A DNA stretch of 64,000 bases from Streptomyces sp. CB02058 (GTDB lineage: Bacteria > Actinomycetota > Actinomycetes > Streptomycetales > Streptomycetaceae), in contig NZ_LIPG01000003.1 in NCBI RefSeq assembly GCF_001905505.1, positions 1-64,000 of the forward strand, read 5' to 3'. The position numbers and the translations under genes are program-made. Below the pieces are notes generated by a model. That model saw nothing but the letters and a program-made list of their open reading frames with translations, was not told the origin of the DNA and ran no database searches. The first letter of the stretch is position 1, and each line of letters begins with the position of its first letter. This document shows positions 1-13,758 of this stretch, piece after piece.

Positions 1-30
1 AAGCCCCGTGCCCTTGTGGCACGGGGCTTT
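1..30 (+). terminator. Intrinsic terminator of an upstream gene
   Basis: A perfect 12-bp inverted repeat (arms 1-12 and 18-29, loop CTTGT) is followed by a short T run. The gene it ends lies to the left of the window. Confidence 0.75.
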
Positions 31-169
31 TCTGCGTTCACGGGTCATGTCGTGGCCGCGGGTCGCCGTCTGTGTCTGCGGCCCGCCCCGGCCGGCCGCG
101 TGGGCACCAGGGTGCGCTCCGGAGCCCCGGTGCCACCTCGAAAGAAGCTCGAACCTTTGGTTATGAGCA

Positions 170-190
170 CCCCGAAGTTCGGGGTATGCT
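170..190 (+). promoter_or_regulatory. Probable tRNA-Thr promoter with a palindrome
   Basis: A TATGCT -10 box sits at 185-190, about 25 bases before the tRNA. Directly upstream is a perfect 15-base palindrome, CCCCGAA-G-TTCGGGG (170-184), covering the spacer. TTATGA at 161-166 is a poor -35 candidate 18 bases away. The role is inferred from position only. Confidence 0.4.
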
Positions 191-215
191 TTACCTCGTT
201 GCCGCAAGGCAGCAG

Positions 216-288
216 GCCCCAATAGCTCAGTCGGTAGAGCGTCTCCATGGTAAGGAGAAGGTCTGCGGTTCGATTCCGCATTGGGGCT
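216..288 (+). tRNA. tRNA-Thr (anticodon GGT)
   Basis: The sequence folds into a full cloverleaf: acceptor stem 216-222/281-287, D stem 225-228/237-240, anticodon stem 242-246/254-258 with loop 247-253, and T stem 264-268/276-280 with the TTCGATT loop. The anticodon at 249-251 is GGT, so it reads the ACC and ACU threonine codons; ACC is the dominant threonine codon in GC-rich actinobacteria. The discriminator base is T288 and the CCA end is not fully encoded, so it must be added after transcription. A terminator follows at once. Confidence 0.95.
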
Positions 289-294
289 CCGAAG

Positions 295-327
295 AAAAAG
301 GCTCCCGCCATCGGCGGGGGCCTTTTT
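295..327 (+). terminator. Terminator of tRNA-Thr
   Basis: A hairpin (AAAAGGC-CCCGCC paired with GGCGGG-GCCTTTTT, one mismatch) ending in five T residues lies seven bases after the tRNA. Confidence 0.75.
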
Positions 328-354
328 CGTACCCGGTTCGCAGGACTCGCGCCC

Positions 355-864
355 CTACGCGCACGCAGCACCAGGTCCCGCCGGCTTCGTGGTCGTGGCC
401 GCTGCGGTCACGAGTGCTTCCACCTCGTCCGTGGTGGTGCCGTCAGGCCTCCGTCCGAAGGAGGCGGCGAGGACCGCGGGGAGGTCTGCTTCCGTGACCT
501 TGGTGCGTATGCCTGGCAGAACCTCCCGGAACTCGTCGTCACTGATGACTCCCAGGAACTCCTGACGCAGGCCGTGGACGATCTCCACGAGTTCCGGTCG
601 CAGCCGCATCCACGCGCGCGACGTGCGGATCTCTGCCTCGACCTGGTCCATGAACCAGCGGATCACCGTGTAGGGGATGTCCAGGTGCCCGCCCAGGGTG
701 TCGAAGCAGACCGTGGGCTCTCGCGCCGGATCCTCGTCGGGGACGATCGCCGTGACCAGGGTTCGGCCGTCGGCGACGAGATCCAGCTCCAGGTACCAGG
801 AGTCGTCGGGCCCGGAGTACATCGTGGTGATCGCATAGTCGCCGTCGGGCGAGGGAATGGCCAT
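355..864 (-). CDS. Conserved hypothetical protein, 169 aa
   Basis: I do not recognise this family. The protein is acidic and soluble, with no signal peptide or membrane segment. It begins MAIPSPDGDYAITT and has a beta-rich first half (YLELDLVADGRTLVTAIV) and a helical second half. The reading frame stays open upstream to 1107, but residues encoded above 864 are arginine/serine/proline-rich and do not look coding, so I place the start at the ATG ending at 864. No clear ribosome site precedes it. It reads in the same direction as the SpoIIE-type gene, about 400 bases downstream of it, and is probably transcribed alone. Confidence 0.6.
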   Translation of the reverse strand: MAIPSPDGDYAITTMYSGPDDSWYLELDLVADGRTLVTAIVPDEDPAREPTVCFDTLGGHLDIPYTVIRWFMDQVEAEIRTSRAWMRLRPELVEIVHGLRQEFLGVISDDEFREVLPGIRTKVTEADLPAVLAASFGRRPDGTTTDEVEALVTAAATTTKPAGPGAACA

Positions 865-1224
865 GGAGGCATGCTGCCAGGCCGGAGCCGGCCTTCCTGT
901 CGGGCCCGGCCACCACGACGGACAAGGTGAGCGCATGGCATGGGCAGCACCGCCCGTCGTCCGGACCGTCGAGCTCGGAAGCCGGGGAACCCTCCCCGAG
1001 CGTCGGATGCCGCAGGGCCGGCTGCAGTGGCACCGGGAGACGCTGACGGCCAAATGTGCCGGGCTGCGGTCGGAGGACCTGGCCAGGACGACGGTGGAAC
1101 CGTCCACGCCCAGTCTCCTGGGCCTCGTCCTTCACGACGAACGACTCCGGTTGGCCCTCGGATGCCGGATGCCCGCGCCGGAGAGGGACGCGGGCATCGG
1201 GGTGGAGATCAAGGCAGGCAGTCC
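865..1224. other. Non-coding gap, nothing recognised
   Basis: This gap of about 360 bases separates two minus-strand genes. Open frames exist on both strands, but their translations are low-complexity and match no family I know. I see no repeat, tRNA or convincing promoter beyond what the downstream gene would need. Confidence 0.5.
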
Positions 1225-1260
1225 GCCGAGGGCGGGGTGCGACGGGCGCCCGCCCTCGGC
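1225..1260 (-). terminator. Terminator of the SpoIIE-type gene
   Basis: A perfect 12-bp inverted repeat (1225-1236 with 1249-1260) lies nine bases after the stop codon of the minus-strand phosphatase gene. There is no U run, which is usual for Streptomyces hairpin terminators. Confidence 0.6.
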
Positions 1261-1269
1261 GTGGTGCGA

Positions 1270-3897
1270 CTAGAAGGTGTGCGGCTCCGGGACGCGCATG
1301 GCCAGGATCGCCATGTCGTCGGACGCGGGCTCCGCGGCGAAACGCTCCACGGCCCGCAGGATGCGGCCTGCCACCGCACCTGCGGTCAGGCCCGTGCACA
1401 TGGCGAGGACATCGGCCAGGCCGTCGTCGCCCAGCATGCGGGACCCCTCGCGTCGTTCCGTGACGCCGTCGGTCACGCACAGGAGCACGTCACCCGGCTC
1501 CAGGGTGACCTCCTGCTCGTAGAGCTCCAGGTCCTCGATGACTCCCAGCAGTGGCTGCGGTTCGGCCGCAGGCTCCACCGAGCCGTCCTGGCGCAGACGC
1601 AGGGGGAGCGGGTGGCCGGCGCAGACCACCTTCAGGAGGGCACTGCCGTCCTCCTGCGGCCACAACTCCCCGTAGAGCAGGGTGAGGAAGCGGCTGCGGG
1701 CGCCCTCGTCCAGGATGGCGGCGTTGAGCCGTTCCAGGACCGCCGGGCCGCCGAAGCCCTCGCGGGCCAGCAGGCGCAGGGCATGCCGGGCGAGGCCGGT
1801 GACGGCAGCCGCCTCAGGACCCGTACCGCAGACGTCGCCGATGGCGAAGCCGTAGGCGCCGTCGCGGATGGGGAACACGTCGTAGAAGTCGCCGCCGACC
1901 TCGTTGCCCTCGCCCGCCGCGCGGTAGATGACCTCGATCTCGACGTTGGGCACATCGGGCAGTCCCGGCGGCAGCAGGCTGCGCTGGAGGGACTGGCTGA
2001 TGGCCATGCGCTCCGAGTACAGGCGGGCGTTGTCCAGGGCCAGAGCGGCCCGTCGGGACAAGTCCTCGGCCAGTTCCAGGATTTCCTGGCGGAAGTGTTC
2101 GTCGGACGGCTTGCCGAGCGTGAGCATGCCGATCACACGGTTCCTCGCCACCAGGGGCAGGACGACGGTCTCGCCTCCGACGGCGGCCGCCGTGGCCAGC
2201 GTGGTGCGCGCCGCCGTTCCCATGCTCAGGGGCGCGTCCCTGCCCAGGGTCCGCTTGGAGGTGCGCAGGGCGGCCTGGTGACCGGCTTCCGTGGGCGCGG
2301 TCCAGAGGCGGGCGCCCGGGGCCGGGACGGGGTCCGGCGGGGCGATGGAGGAGAGCAGGGCCTTGAGGCCGTCGATGCGCTCCTCGTCCTCGTGGAGGAC
2401 GTAGGAAAGATACGGCTCCGACGACTGGTCGGCGATCGTGTAGACGGCGCACCAGGTGGCCAGCGTGGGGACGGTCATCTGCGCCATCAGCGCCAGCGTC
2501 TGGTCCCTGTCCAGCGTGCCGGCCAGCAGATCGGACGCCTCGACGAGGAAGGACAGCGAGCCGCGCCTCAGACGCTCCAGCTCGCCGAGTCTCGCCGACT
2601 CGACGGCCAGCGCGATGCGGTCCGCGGCGAACTGCAGCCGCAGCGCCTCCTCGTTGGAGTACCGTCCCGCTGCCTCGGCCGCGACACCGAGAGAACCGGT
2701 GAGGCGGCCCTCGACCTTGAGCGGGACCGTCACGACCGAACGCATCCCGGTGTCACTGAGCAGCGGCACGGCGCCGGGGACGACGGTGAGGTCCTCGTGG
2801 ACGGCCGGCATACGGGCTGAGCCGTAGCGGCCCGTGCCCGCCTCCACGGGGACCCGTGCGAAGCGCTGGCGGGCCGAGGGGAGGCCGGTCGTCGCCCGGA
2901 CCTCCAGCTCCGTCTCGTCGTCCGTGGCCAGCAGCAGGAACGCGGAGTCGGCGTCCAGCATGTCGCGGGCCCGCTCGACCGTGCGCTGGAGGAGACCGTC
3001 CAGGTCGTCCGGCGCGGGGGAGCCGATGAAGATCTCGAAGGGATCCGTACTGCGGTTCTCCGCCGCGGTGTCGGTGACGGGAGCGCGGACCGGCGTCTGG
3101 AGCACGGCGCGTTCGTAGTCGCGTACGAGGAGGCAGACCGTCGAGGGCTCGCCCTCGGCGTCGCGGACCCTGAGATGCGAGGCGTACACCGGGATCACAC
3201 GGCCGTCGGCGCCGCGAATGCCGTAGCTGCCCTCCCAGCGGGAGAGTTGCAGCGCGTCGGCGATGCCGGTGCTGGTGCCCGGGGTGTGCGGCCACGCCAC
3301 GAAGTCGGTGAACTGCTTGCCGTCGACCTGCTCCGCCGCGTAACCGAAGAGGAAGGACGCGTCGTCGTTCCACGCGGCGATGGAGCCGGAGCCGGCGATC
3401 TGGACGACCGCCACCCGTACCCGCTGCTCCGCCACGGGCAGCAGCGCGGTGGGCAGGACCGGGCTCGCGGAGCGGATGCCCACGGGGCGCTCGGGAAGAT
3501 CGAGCTGGAACCACACGTGCTTGTGGGTGGGCGTGTACTCGACGCCCCAGCGGCTGGCCAGGGCGGCACAGAGCAGCAGCCCGCGGCCGCCCTCCCGGTC
3601 CGGGCTGCCGAAGTCGAGACCGGAGCTCTGGAGCGGTACCTCCCGCTCCGGGTAGTGGTCGGAGACCTCGACGCGCACCCCGTCCTCGGTGCGCAGACAG
3701 AGCACATCGGCGGCCGTGCCCGCGTGCACGACCGCGTTGGTCACGAGTTCACTGGTCAGGACGACGGCGTCGTCGACGACATCGGTGTACCCCCACCCCT
3801 GGAGGGTGTCCCGGACGAATGCGCGGGCGGTCGCGACCGAGCGTCCGACCGGATCGAAGGTGGCAGCCGCGCGCGCGGTGATCACAGCACTCCCCAT
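1270..3897 (-). CDS. SpoIIE-family PP2C phosphatase with kinase-like, PAS and GAF domains
   Basis: This 875-residue cytoplasmic signalling protein probably controls an anti-sigma-factor antagonist by dephosphorylation. In order it has an RsbW-like HATPase domain (about 10-140; N box ELVTNAVVH with N54, then EGGRGL), a PAS domain (about 170-285), two GAF domains (about 325-470 and 475-645) and a C-terminal SpoIIE/PP2C domain. The metal-binding motifs GGDFYDVF, GDVCGTG, VTDGVTE and SDDMAI are intact, so it should be active. Having a kinase-like and a phosphatase domain in one chain suggests it could switch a partner both ways, which is inference. I chose the ATG at 3897 because the family alignment begins there; the frame stays open to 4047. 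It diverges from osaA. Confidence 0.85.
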   Translation of the reverse strand: MGSAVITARAAATFDPVGRSVATARAFVRDTLQGWGYTDVVDDAVVLTSELVTNAVVHAGTAADVLCLRTEDGVRVEVSDHYPEREVPLQSSGLDFGSPDREGGRGLLLCAALASRWGVEYTPTHKHVWFQLDLPERPVGIRSASPVLPTALLPVAEQRVRVAVVQIAGSGSIAAWNDDASFLFGYAAEQVDGKQFTDFVAWPHTPGTSTGIADALQLSRWEGSYGIRGADGRVIPVYASHLRVRDAEGEPSTVCLLVRDYERAVLQTPVRAPVTDTAAENRSTDPFEIFIGSPAPDDLDGLLQRTVERARDMLDADSAFLLLATDDETELEVRATTGLPSARQRFARVPVEAGTGRYGSARMPAVHEDLTVVPGAVPLLSDTGMRSVVTVPLKVEGRLTGSLGVAAEAAGRYSNEEALRLQFAADRIALAVESARLGELERLRRGSLSFLVEASDLLAGTLDRDQTLALMAQMTVPTLATWCAVYTIADQSSEPYLSYVLHEDEERIDGLKALLSSIAPPDPVPAPGARLWTAPTEAGHQAALRTSKRTLGRDAPLSMGTAARTTLATAAAVGGETVVLPLVARNRVIGMLTLGKPSDEHFRQEILELAEDLSRRAALALDNARLYSERMAISQSLQRSLLPPGLPDVPNVEIEVIYRAAGEGNEVGGDFYDVFPIRDGAYGFAIGDVCGTGPEAAAVTGLARHALRLLAREGFGGPAVLERLNAAILDEGARSRFLTLLYGELWPQEDGSALLKVVCAGHPLPLRLRQDGSVEPAAEPQPLLGVIEDLELYEQEVTLEPGDVLLCVTDGVTERREGSRMLGDDGLADVLAMCTGLTAGAVAGRILRAVERFAAEPASDDMAILAMRVPEPHTF

Positions 3898-4242
3898 ATG
3901 GTGTCTCGTCGCTTCCCCGAGTCCTGTGCCCGTTTCTCGCCGCTTCGATTCGCCTGCCAGGCTAGACGCTCGCCAGGTGTCCCGGGTACACGAGGGCGGA
4001 CTTGGGTACGCATGCCACCCGGGGGCGTGCGCCGGGCGCACAAACATGGGGCCCGCGGTGAGGGAAATGGGACGACCATGAGACCTTCCCCGTCCCCCCG
4101 TTCCCGCCTGGTACGTTTCAACGATTTGACGACCGCATAGTCACCCGTCGACGGTGTTCTGTGGCGGTGAGCCAAAGTGGAAGATGGGCAAGCTTCCGAC
4201 AACGGCCCGAGCGATACGGTCAACCCCTGCGGGAGGGACACG
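3898..4242. promoter_or_regulatory. Divergent control region between the SpoIIE-type gene and osaA
   Basis: These 345 bases carry no credible gene and must hold both promoters. Two GGGTAC hexamers (3984-3989 and 4004-4009) resemble the -10 box of stress sigma factor SigB; the second has GGGT 16 bases upstream, as in the GNNT-N14-16-GGGTAC pattern. The 4110-4135 stretch is relatively AT-rich with TTTGAC. Which site is used cannot be told by eye. Confidence 0.35.
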
Positions 4243-9732
<5,490 letters not shown>

Positions 9733-9942
9733 CCTGACGGAGAACGGATCCCCGGAATCGGCCGGCCCGCTGTGGCCGGAAGAGTGTGAGCGAGCGATTT
9801 CGGGGAACCTTCTGGACCTCGACCGCGTTTTCGCTCTGTGCACAGTGACATCGCGGTGACAGGGTGTGGTGACGGGCGGGGTGCGGCTACCATGACCGGC
9901 ACAAGGACGGACGGCGTAAGAGAGTCGTCCCCTGGGGCGGCA

Positions 9943-9970
9943 CCCGGTGCGATTCCGGGGCGAGGAGGAC
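9943..9970 (+). promoter_or_regulatory. Structured 5' leader and ribosome site of osaB
   Basis: CCCGG-TGCGATT-CCGGG (9951-9967, approximate) forms a small hairpin that abuts and partly overlaps the osaB ribosome site CGAGGAGGA (9961-9969). It could limit ribosome access. Further upstream CTGTGCACAG (9835-9844) is a perfect palindrome. Confidence 0.35.
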
Positions 9971-9975
9971 GGGCC

Positions 9976-10656
9976 ATGGTGCAGAAGGCCAAGATCCTCC
10001 TGGTCGATGACCGGCCGGAGAATCTGCTGGCGCTGGAGGCCATCCTCTCTGCGCTCGATCAGACACTGGTGCGGGCATCGTCAGGGGAGGAGGCGCTCAA
10101 AGCGCTGCTCACGGACGATTTCGCGGTCATTCTGCTGGACGTGCAGATGCCCGGTATGGACGGGTTCGAGACAGCCGCGCACATCAAGCGGCGGGAGCGG
10201 ACCCGGGACATCCCGATCATCTTCCTCACCGCGATCAACCACGGCCCGCACCACACCTTCCGGGGTTACGCGGCCGGTGCGGTGGACTACATCTCGAAGC
10301 CCTTCGACCCCTGGGTGCTGCGCGCCAAGGTCTCGGTCTTCGTCGAGCTGTACATGAAGAACTGCCAGCTGCGTGAACAGGCCGCGCTGCTCAGGCTCCA
10401 GCTCGAAGGCGGCGCGCACCAGGGCGTCGACGAGAAGGAGCCGGCCGGTCTCCTCGCCGAGCTCTCCGCGCGGCTCGCCGCCGTCGAGGAGCAGGCCGAG
10501 GCGCTCTCCAAGCAGCTGGACGACGAATCGGCGGACGCCGCGGCCGTGGCCACCGCCGCCCATCTCGAACGCAAGCTCACCGGGCTGCGCCGCGCGCTCG
10601 ACGCACTGGAACCCGGCACCGGCGGTTCCACCGCCCCGCTGCCCACGCAGGGCTGA
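9976..10656 (+). CDS. osaB: OsaB-type response regulator with coiled-coil C-terminus
   Basis: This 226-residue protein has an N-terminal receiver domain (KILLVDDRPENLLALEAI, phospho-acceptor D55 in LLDVQMPGMDG, and the lysine in SKPFD). A long helical tail (about 140-210) follows, with heptad-like stretches such as LAELSARLAAVEEQAEALS. There is no DNA-binding domain, so it probably acts through protein contacts. The ATG at 9976 follows CGAGGAGGA; an in-frame start at 9838 has no such site. It lies 243 bases after osaA and is its likely phosphorylation partner, as for OsaB in S. coelicolor. The gap is long enough for its own promoter. Confidence 0.88.
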   Translation: MVQKAKILLVDDRPENLLALEAILSALDQTLVRASSGEEALKALLTDDFAVILLDVQMPGMDGFETAAHIKRRERTRDIPIIFLTAINHGPHHTFRGYAAGAVDYISKPFDPWVLRAKVSVFVELYMKNCQLREQAALLRLQLEGGAHQGVDEKEPAGLLAELSARLAAVEEQAEALSKQLDDESADAAAVATAAHLERKLTGLRRALDALEPGTGGSTAPLPTQG

Positions 10657-10752
10657 CCCCTTCGGTTGAGGGGGCGTCAGTTCTGCGCCCGGGCAAGGGC
10701 GACACGGACGGGTGATGCCGTAGGCACACGTGTCCACCGACGTCGGCACCGG

Positions 10753-10765
10753 TAACCTCAGTCAC
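10753..10765 (+). promoter_or_regulatory. Leaderless -10 box of ftsK
   Basis: TAACCT (10753-10758) lies seven bases before the ATG, and no Shine-Dalgarno sequence is present. This is the usual layout of a leaderless actinobacterial start and supports 10766 over the in-frame GTG at 10730. Confidence 0.55.
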
Positions 10766-13546
10766 ATGGCCTCACGTACGTCCGGCAAGGGTTCCCTGGG
10801 CACGGCGGGCACCGAGAAGCGCTCCGGCCGTACCCAGGGACCGGCGAAGAAAGCCGCGCCCGCCAAGAAGGCGGCGGCGAAGAAGGCCGTGCCCGCCAAG
10901 AAGGCACCCGCGAAGAAGGCGGCGGCCAAGAAGCCCGCGCCCAAGCCCGCACCGTCCCCCACCGGGGGCGTGTACCGGCTCGTCCGCGCACTCTGGCTGG
11001 GCACGGCGCACGGCGTCGGGGCGGTCTTCCGCTCCATAGGGCGCGGCGCCAAGGGACTTGACCCCGCCCACCGCAAGGACGGCCTCGCCCTGCTGCTCCT
11101 CGGTCTCGCGCTGATCGTGGCCGCGGGCACCTGGTCACATCTGCAAGGCCCCGTCGGCGATCTCGTCGAGATGCTCGTCACCGGGGCGTTCGGCCGGCTC
11201 GACCTGCTCGTGCCGATACTGCTGGGCGCCGTCGCCGTGCGGCTGATCCTCTATCCGGAGAAGCCGGAGGCCAACGGCCGTATCGTCATCGGCCTCTCCG
11301 CCCTCGTTATCGGAGTGCTCGGGCAGGTGCACATCGCCTGCGGATCGCCCGGCCGCGAGGACGGGACCGCCGCCATGCAGGACGCCGGAGGGCTCATCGG
11401 CTGGGCCGCGTCCCAGCCCCTCGTCTTCACGATGGGCGAGGTGCTCGCCGTCCCGCTGCTCCTGCTGCTGACCGTCTTCGGGCTCCTCGTCGTCACCGCC
11501 ACCCCGGTCAACGCCATCCCCCGGCGGCTGCGCCAGCTCGGAGTCCGGCTCGGCATCGTCGACCCCGTGTACGTACCGGGGGAGGGCGAGGAGGCCGACG
11601 ACGAGAGGTACGACGAACAGTGGCGTGAGGCGCTGCCCGAGGGCTCACGGCGCTCCTCCGCGCGCCGCTCGGAGCACGACGGCGTCTACGACCCGGACCA
11701 GGCCGAGAGCGATGCGCTGGCCAAGCGGCGCCGGCCGCGCAGGACCTCCGCCCAGCCCGCGATGAACCGCACCATGGACGCGGTGGACGTCGCGGCCGCG
11801 GCGGCCGCCGCGCTCGACGGGGCGGTGCTCAACGGCATGCCGCCCTCGCCGGTCGTCGCCGATCTGACGCAGGGCGTCTCCACCGAACGGGAGCGCGAGC
11901 GGACCGGCACCCCGGTGCCCGGGGCGCGGTCCGGCCGTAAGGCGTCCCCGGGCGACGGGGGCCCGGAGAAGCCCGCCTCGTCCTCCGGAGGCGTACCGGA
12001 CCTGACCAAGCCGGCCCCCGAGCGTTCGCAGCCGCTGCCGGCCCGCGCGGAGCAGCTCCAGCTCTCCGGCGACATCACCTACTCGCTGCCGTCGCTCGAC
12101 CTGCTGGAGCGGGGCGGCCCCGGCAAGACCCGCAGCGCCGCCAACGACGCGGTGGTCGCCTCGCTGACCAACGTCTTCACCGAGTTCAAGGTCGACGCGG
12201 CCGTCACCGGTTTCACCCGCGGCCCGACGGTCACCCGCTACGAGGTGGAGCTCGGCCCGGCCGTCAAGGTCGAGCGGATCACCGCCCTGACCAAGAACAT
12301 CGCGTACGCCGTCGCCAGCCCGGACGTCCGGATCATCTCGCCGATCCCCGGCAAGTCCGCGGTCGGCATCGAGATCCCCAACTCCGACCGGGAGATGGTC
12401 AATCTCGGCGACGTACTGCGCCTCGCGGACGCCGCCGAGGACGACCACCCGATGCTGGTCGCGCTCGGCAAGAACGTCGAGGGCGGCTACGAGATGGCCA
12501 ACCTGGCGAACATGCCGCACGTCCTGGTGGCCGGTGCGACCGGCTCCGGCAAGTCCTCCTGCATCAACTGCCTCATCACCTCGATCATGGTGCGGGCCAC
12601 ACCGGACGACGTCCGGATGGTGCTCGTCGACCCGAAGCGTGTCGAGCTCACCGCCTACGAGGGCATCCCGCACCTGATCACGCCCATCATCACCAACCCG
12701 AAGAAGGCCGCCGAGGCACTCCAGTGGGTGGTGCGGGAGATGGACCTGCGCTACGACGACCTCGCGGCGTACGGCTTCCGGCACATCGACGACTTCAACC
12801 ACGCCGTGCGCAACGGCAAGGCCAAGGCTCCCGAGGGCAGCGAGCGGGAGCTGTCGCCCTACCCGTACCTCCTGGTGATCGTCGACGAGCTCGCGGACCT
12901 GATGATGGTGGCCCCGCGTGACGTCGAGGACTCCATCGTCCGCATCACCCAGCTGGCGCGTGCCGCCGGCATCCATCTGGTGCTCGCCACGCAGCGTCCG
13001 TCGGTGGACGTCGTGACCGGTCTGATCAAGGCCAATGTGCCCTCCCGGCTGGCCTTCGCGACCTCGTCGCTCGCCGACAGCCGGGTCATCCTCGATCAAC
13101 CCGGCGCCGAGAAGCTCATCGGAAAGGGTGACGGACTGTTCCTGCCGATGGGGGCGAACAAGCCGACCCGCATGCAGGGGGCCTTCGTCACCGAGAACGA
13201 GGTCGCGGCCGTCGTCCAGCACTGCAAGGATCAGATGGCGCCGGTCTTCCGCGACGACGTGACGGTCGGCACGAAGCAGAAGAAGGAGATCGACGAGGAC
13301 ATCGGCGACGACCTCGACCTGCTCTGCCAGGCGGCCGAGCTGGTCGTCTCCACACAGTTCGGCTCGACATCCATGCTCCAGCGCAAGCTGAGGGTCGGCT
13401 TCGCCAAGGCCGGACGGCTGATGGACCTCATGGAGTCCCGCAACATCGTGGGCCCCAGCGAGGGTTCCAAGGCGCGCGACGTCCTGGTGAAGCCGGACGA
13501 GCTCGACGGAGTGTTGGCGGTCATTCGTGGGGAAACCGCTTCGTAA
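10766..13546 (+). CDS. ftsK: DNA translocase FtsK/SpoIIIE
   Basis: This 926-residue membrane-anchored motor moves chromosomal DNA through closing septa, which in Streptomyces matters most during sporulation. It begins with a lysine/alanine-rich, histone-H1-like tail (repeats such as PAKKAAAKK, about residues 20-70). Several membrane segments follow (about 110-250), then an acidic and proline-rich linker, an ATPase domain with Walker A GATGSGKS (590-597) and Walker B LVIVDELADLM, and a C-terminal gamma winged helix (about 865-925) that reads DNA polarity. Length and order are typical. The basic tail is common in actinobacterial FtsK and may add non-specific DNA binding. Confidence 0.95.
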   Translation: MASRTSGKGSLGTAGTEKRSGRTQGPAKKAAPAKKAAAKKAVPAKKAPAKKAAAKKPAPKPAPSPTGGVYRLVRALWLGTAHGVGAVFRSIGRGAKGLDPAHRKDGLALLLLGLALIVAAGTWSHLQGPVGDLVEMLVTGAFGRLDLLVPILLGAVAVRLILYPEKPEANGRIVIGLSALVIGVLGQVHIACGSPGREDGTAAMQDAGGLIGWAASQPLVFTMGEVLAVPLLLLLTVFGLLVVTATPVNAIPRRLRQLGVRLGIVDPVYVPGEGEEADDERYDEQWREALPEGSRRSSARRSEHDGVYDPDQAESDALAKRRRPRRTSAQPAMNRTMDAVDVAAAAAAALDGAVLNGMPPSPVVADLTQGVSTERERERTGTPVPGARSGRKASPGDGGPEKPASSSGGVPDLTKPAPERSQPLPARAEQLQLSGDITYSLPSLDLLERGGPGKTRSAANDAVVASLTNVFTEFKVDAAVTGFTRGPTVTRYEVELGPAVKVERITALTKNIAYAVASPDVRIISPIPGKSAVGIEIPNSDREMVNLGDVLRLADAAEDDHPMLVALGKNVEGGYEMANLANMPHVLVAGATGSGKSSCINCLITSIMVRATPDDVRMVLVDPKRVELTAYEGIPHLITPIITNPKKAAEALQWVVREMDLRYDDLAAYGFRHIDDFNHAVRNGKAKAPEGSERELSPYPYLLVIVDELADLMMVAPRDVEDSIVRITQLARAAGIHLVLATQRPSVDVVTGLIKANVPSRLAFATSSLADSRVILDQPGAEKLIGKGDGLFLPMGANKPTRMQGAFVTENEVAAVVQHCKDQMAPVFRDDVTVGTKQKKEIDEDIGDDLDLLCQAAELVVSTQFGSTSMLQRKLRVGFAKAGRLMDLMESRNIVGPSEGSKARDVLVKPDELDGVLAVIRGETAS

Positions 13547-13688
13547 GAGTATTGCGGGCAACCGTTTCGCCCGGTCGTACGTCAAGTTGAAGGGAGGAGC
13601 AGGGGATGATCGGTCCCGTGCTCGATCCCCTGTCCTGCCCAGGGGGCCGCCAGGCGAACCCGATGGCGTACAAAGTCGTCGCTCCCGG

Positions 13689-13719
13689 TTGCCCCACCCT
13701 TTCGTACCACCCCTAGACT
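13689..13719 (+). promoter_or_regulatory. Possible vegetative promoter of the rodZ-like gene
   Basis: TTGCCC (13689-13694) and TAGACT (13714-13719) are 19 bases apart, about 40 bases before the start codon. The -10 box is good and the spacing a little long. Confidence 0.4.
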
Positions 13720-13758
13720 GAACATCCAGCAGGTGGCTCACGCTCGAAAGGCGCCCCC

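Noticed and set aside
940-2820. A 626-codon plus-strand frame opposite the SpoIIE-type gene.
   Set aside because: Antisense shadow: the composition is Gly/Arg/His-rich without motifs, and the minus strand encodes complete PP2C and GAF domains.
9934-9985. A fragment resembling the cobalamin riboswitch core (GGTGCGATTCCGG) before osaB.
   Set aside because: The conserved element that should follow (the CCCGCCACTG-type box) is missing, the leader is too short, and osaB has no link to cobalamin. A simple hairpin explains it.
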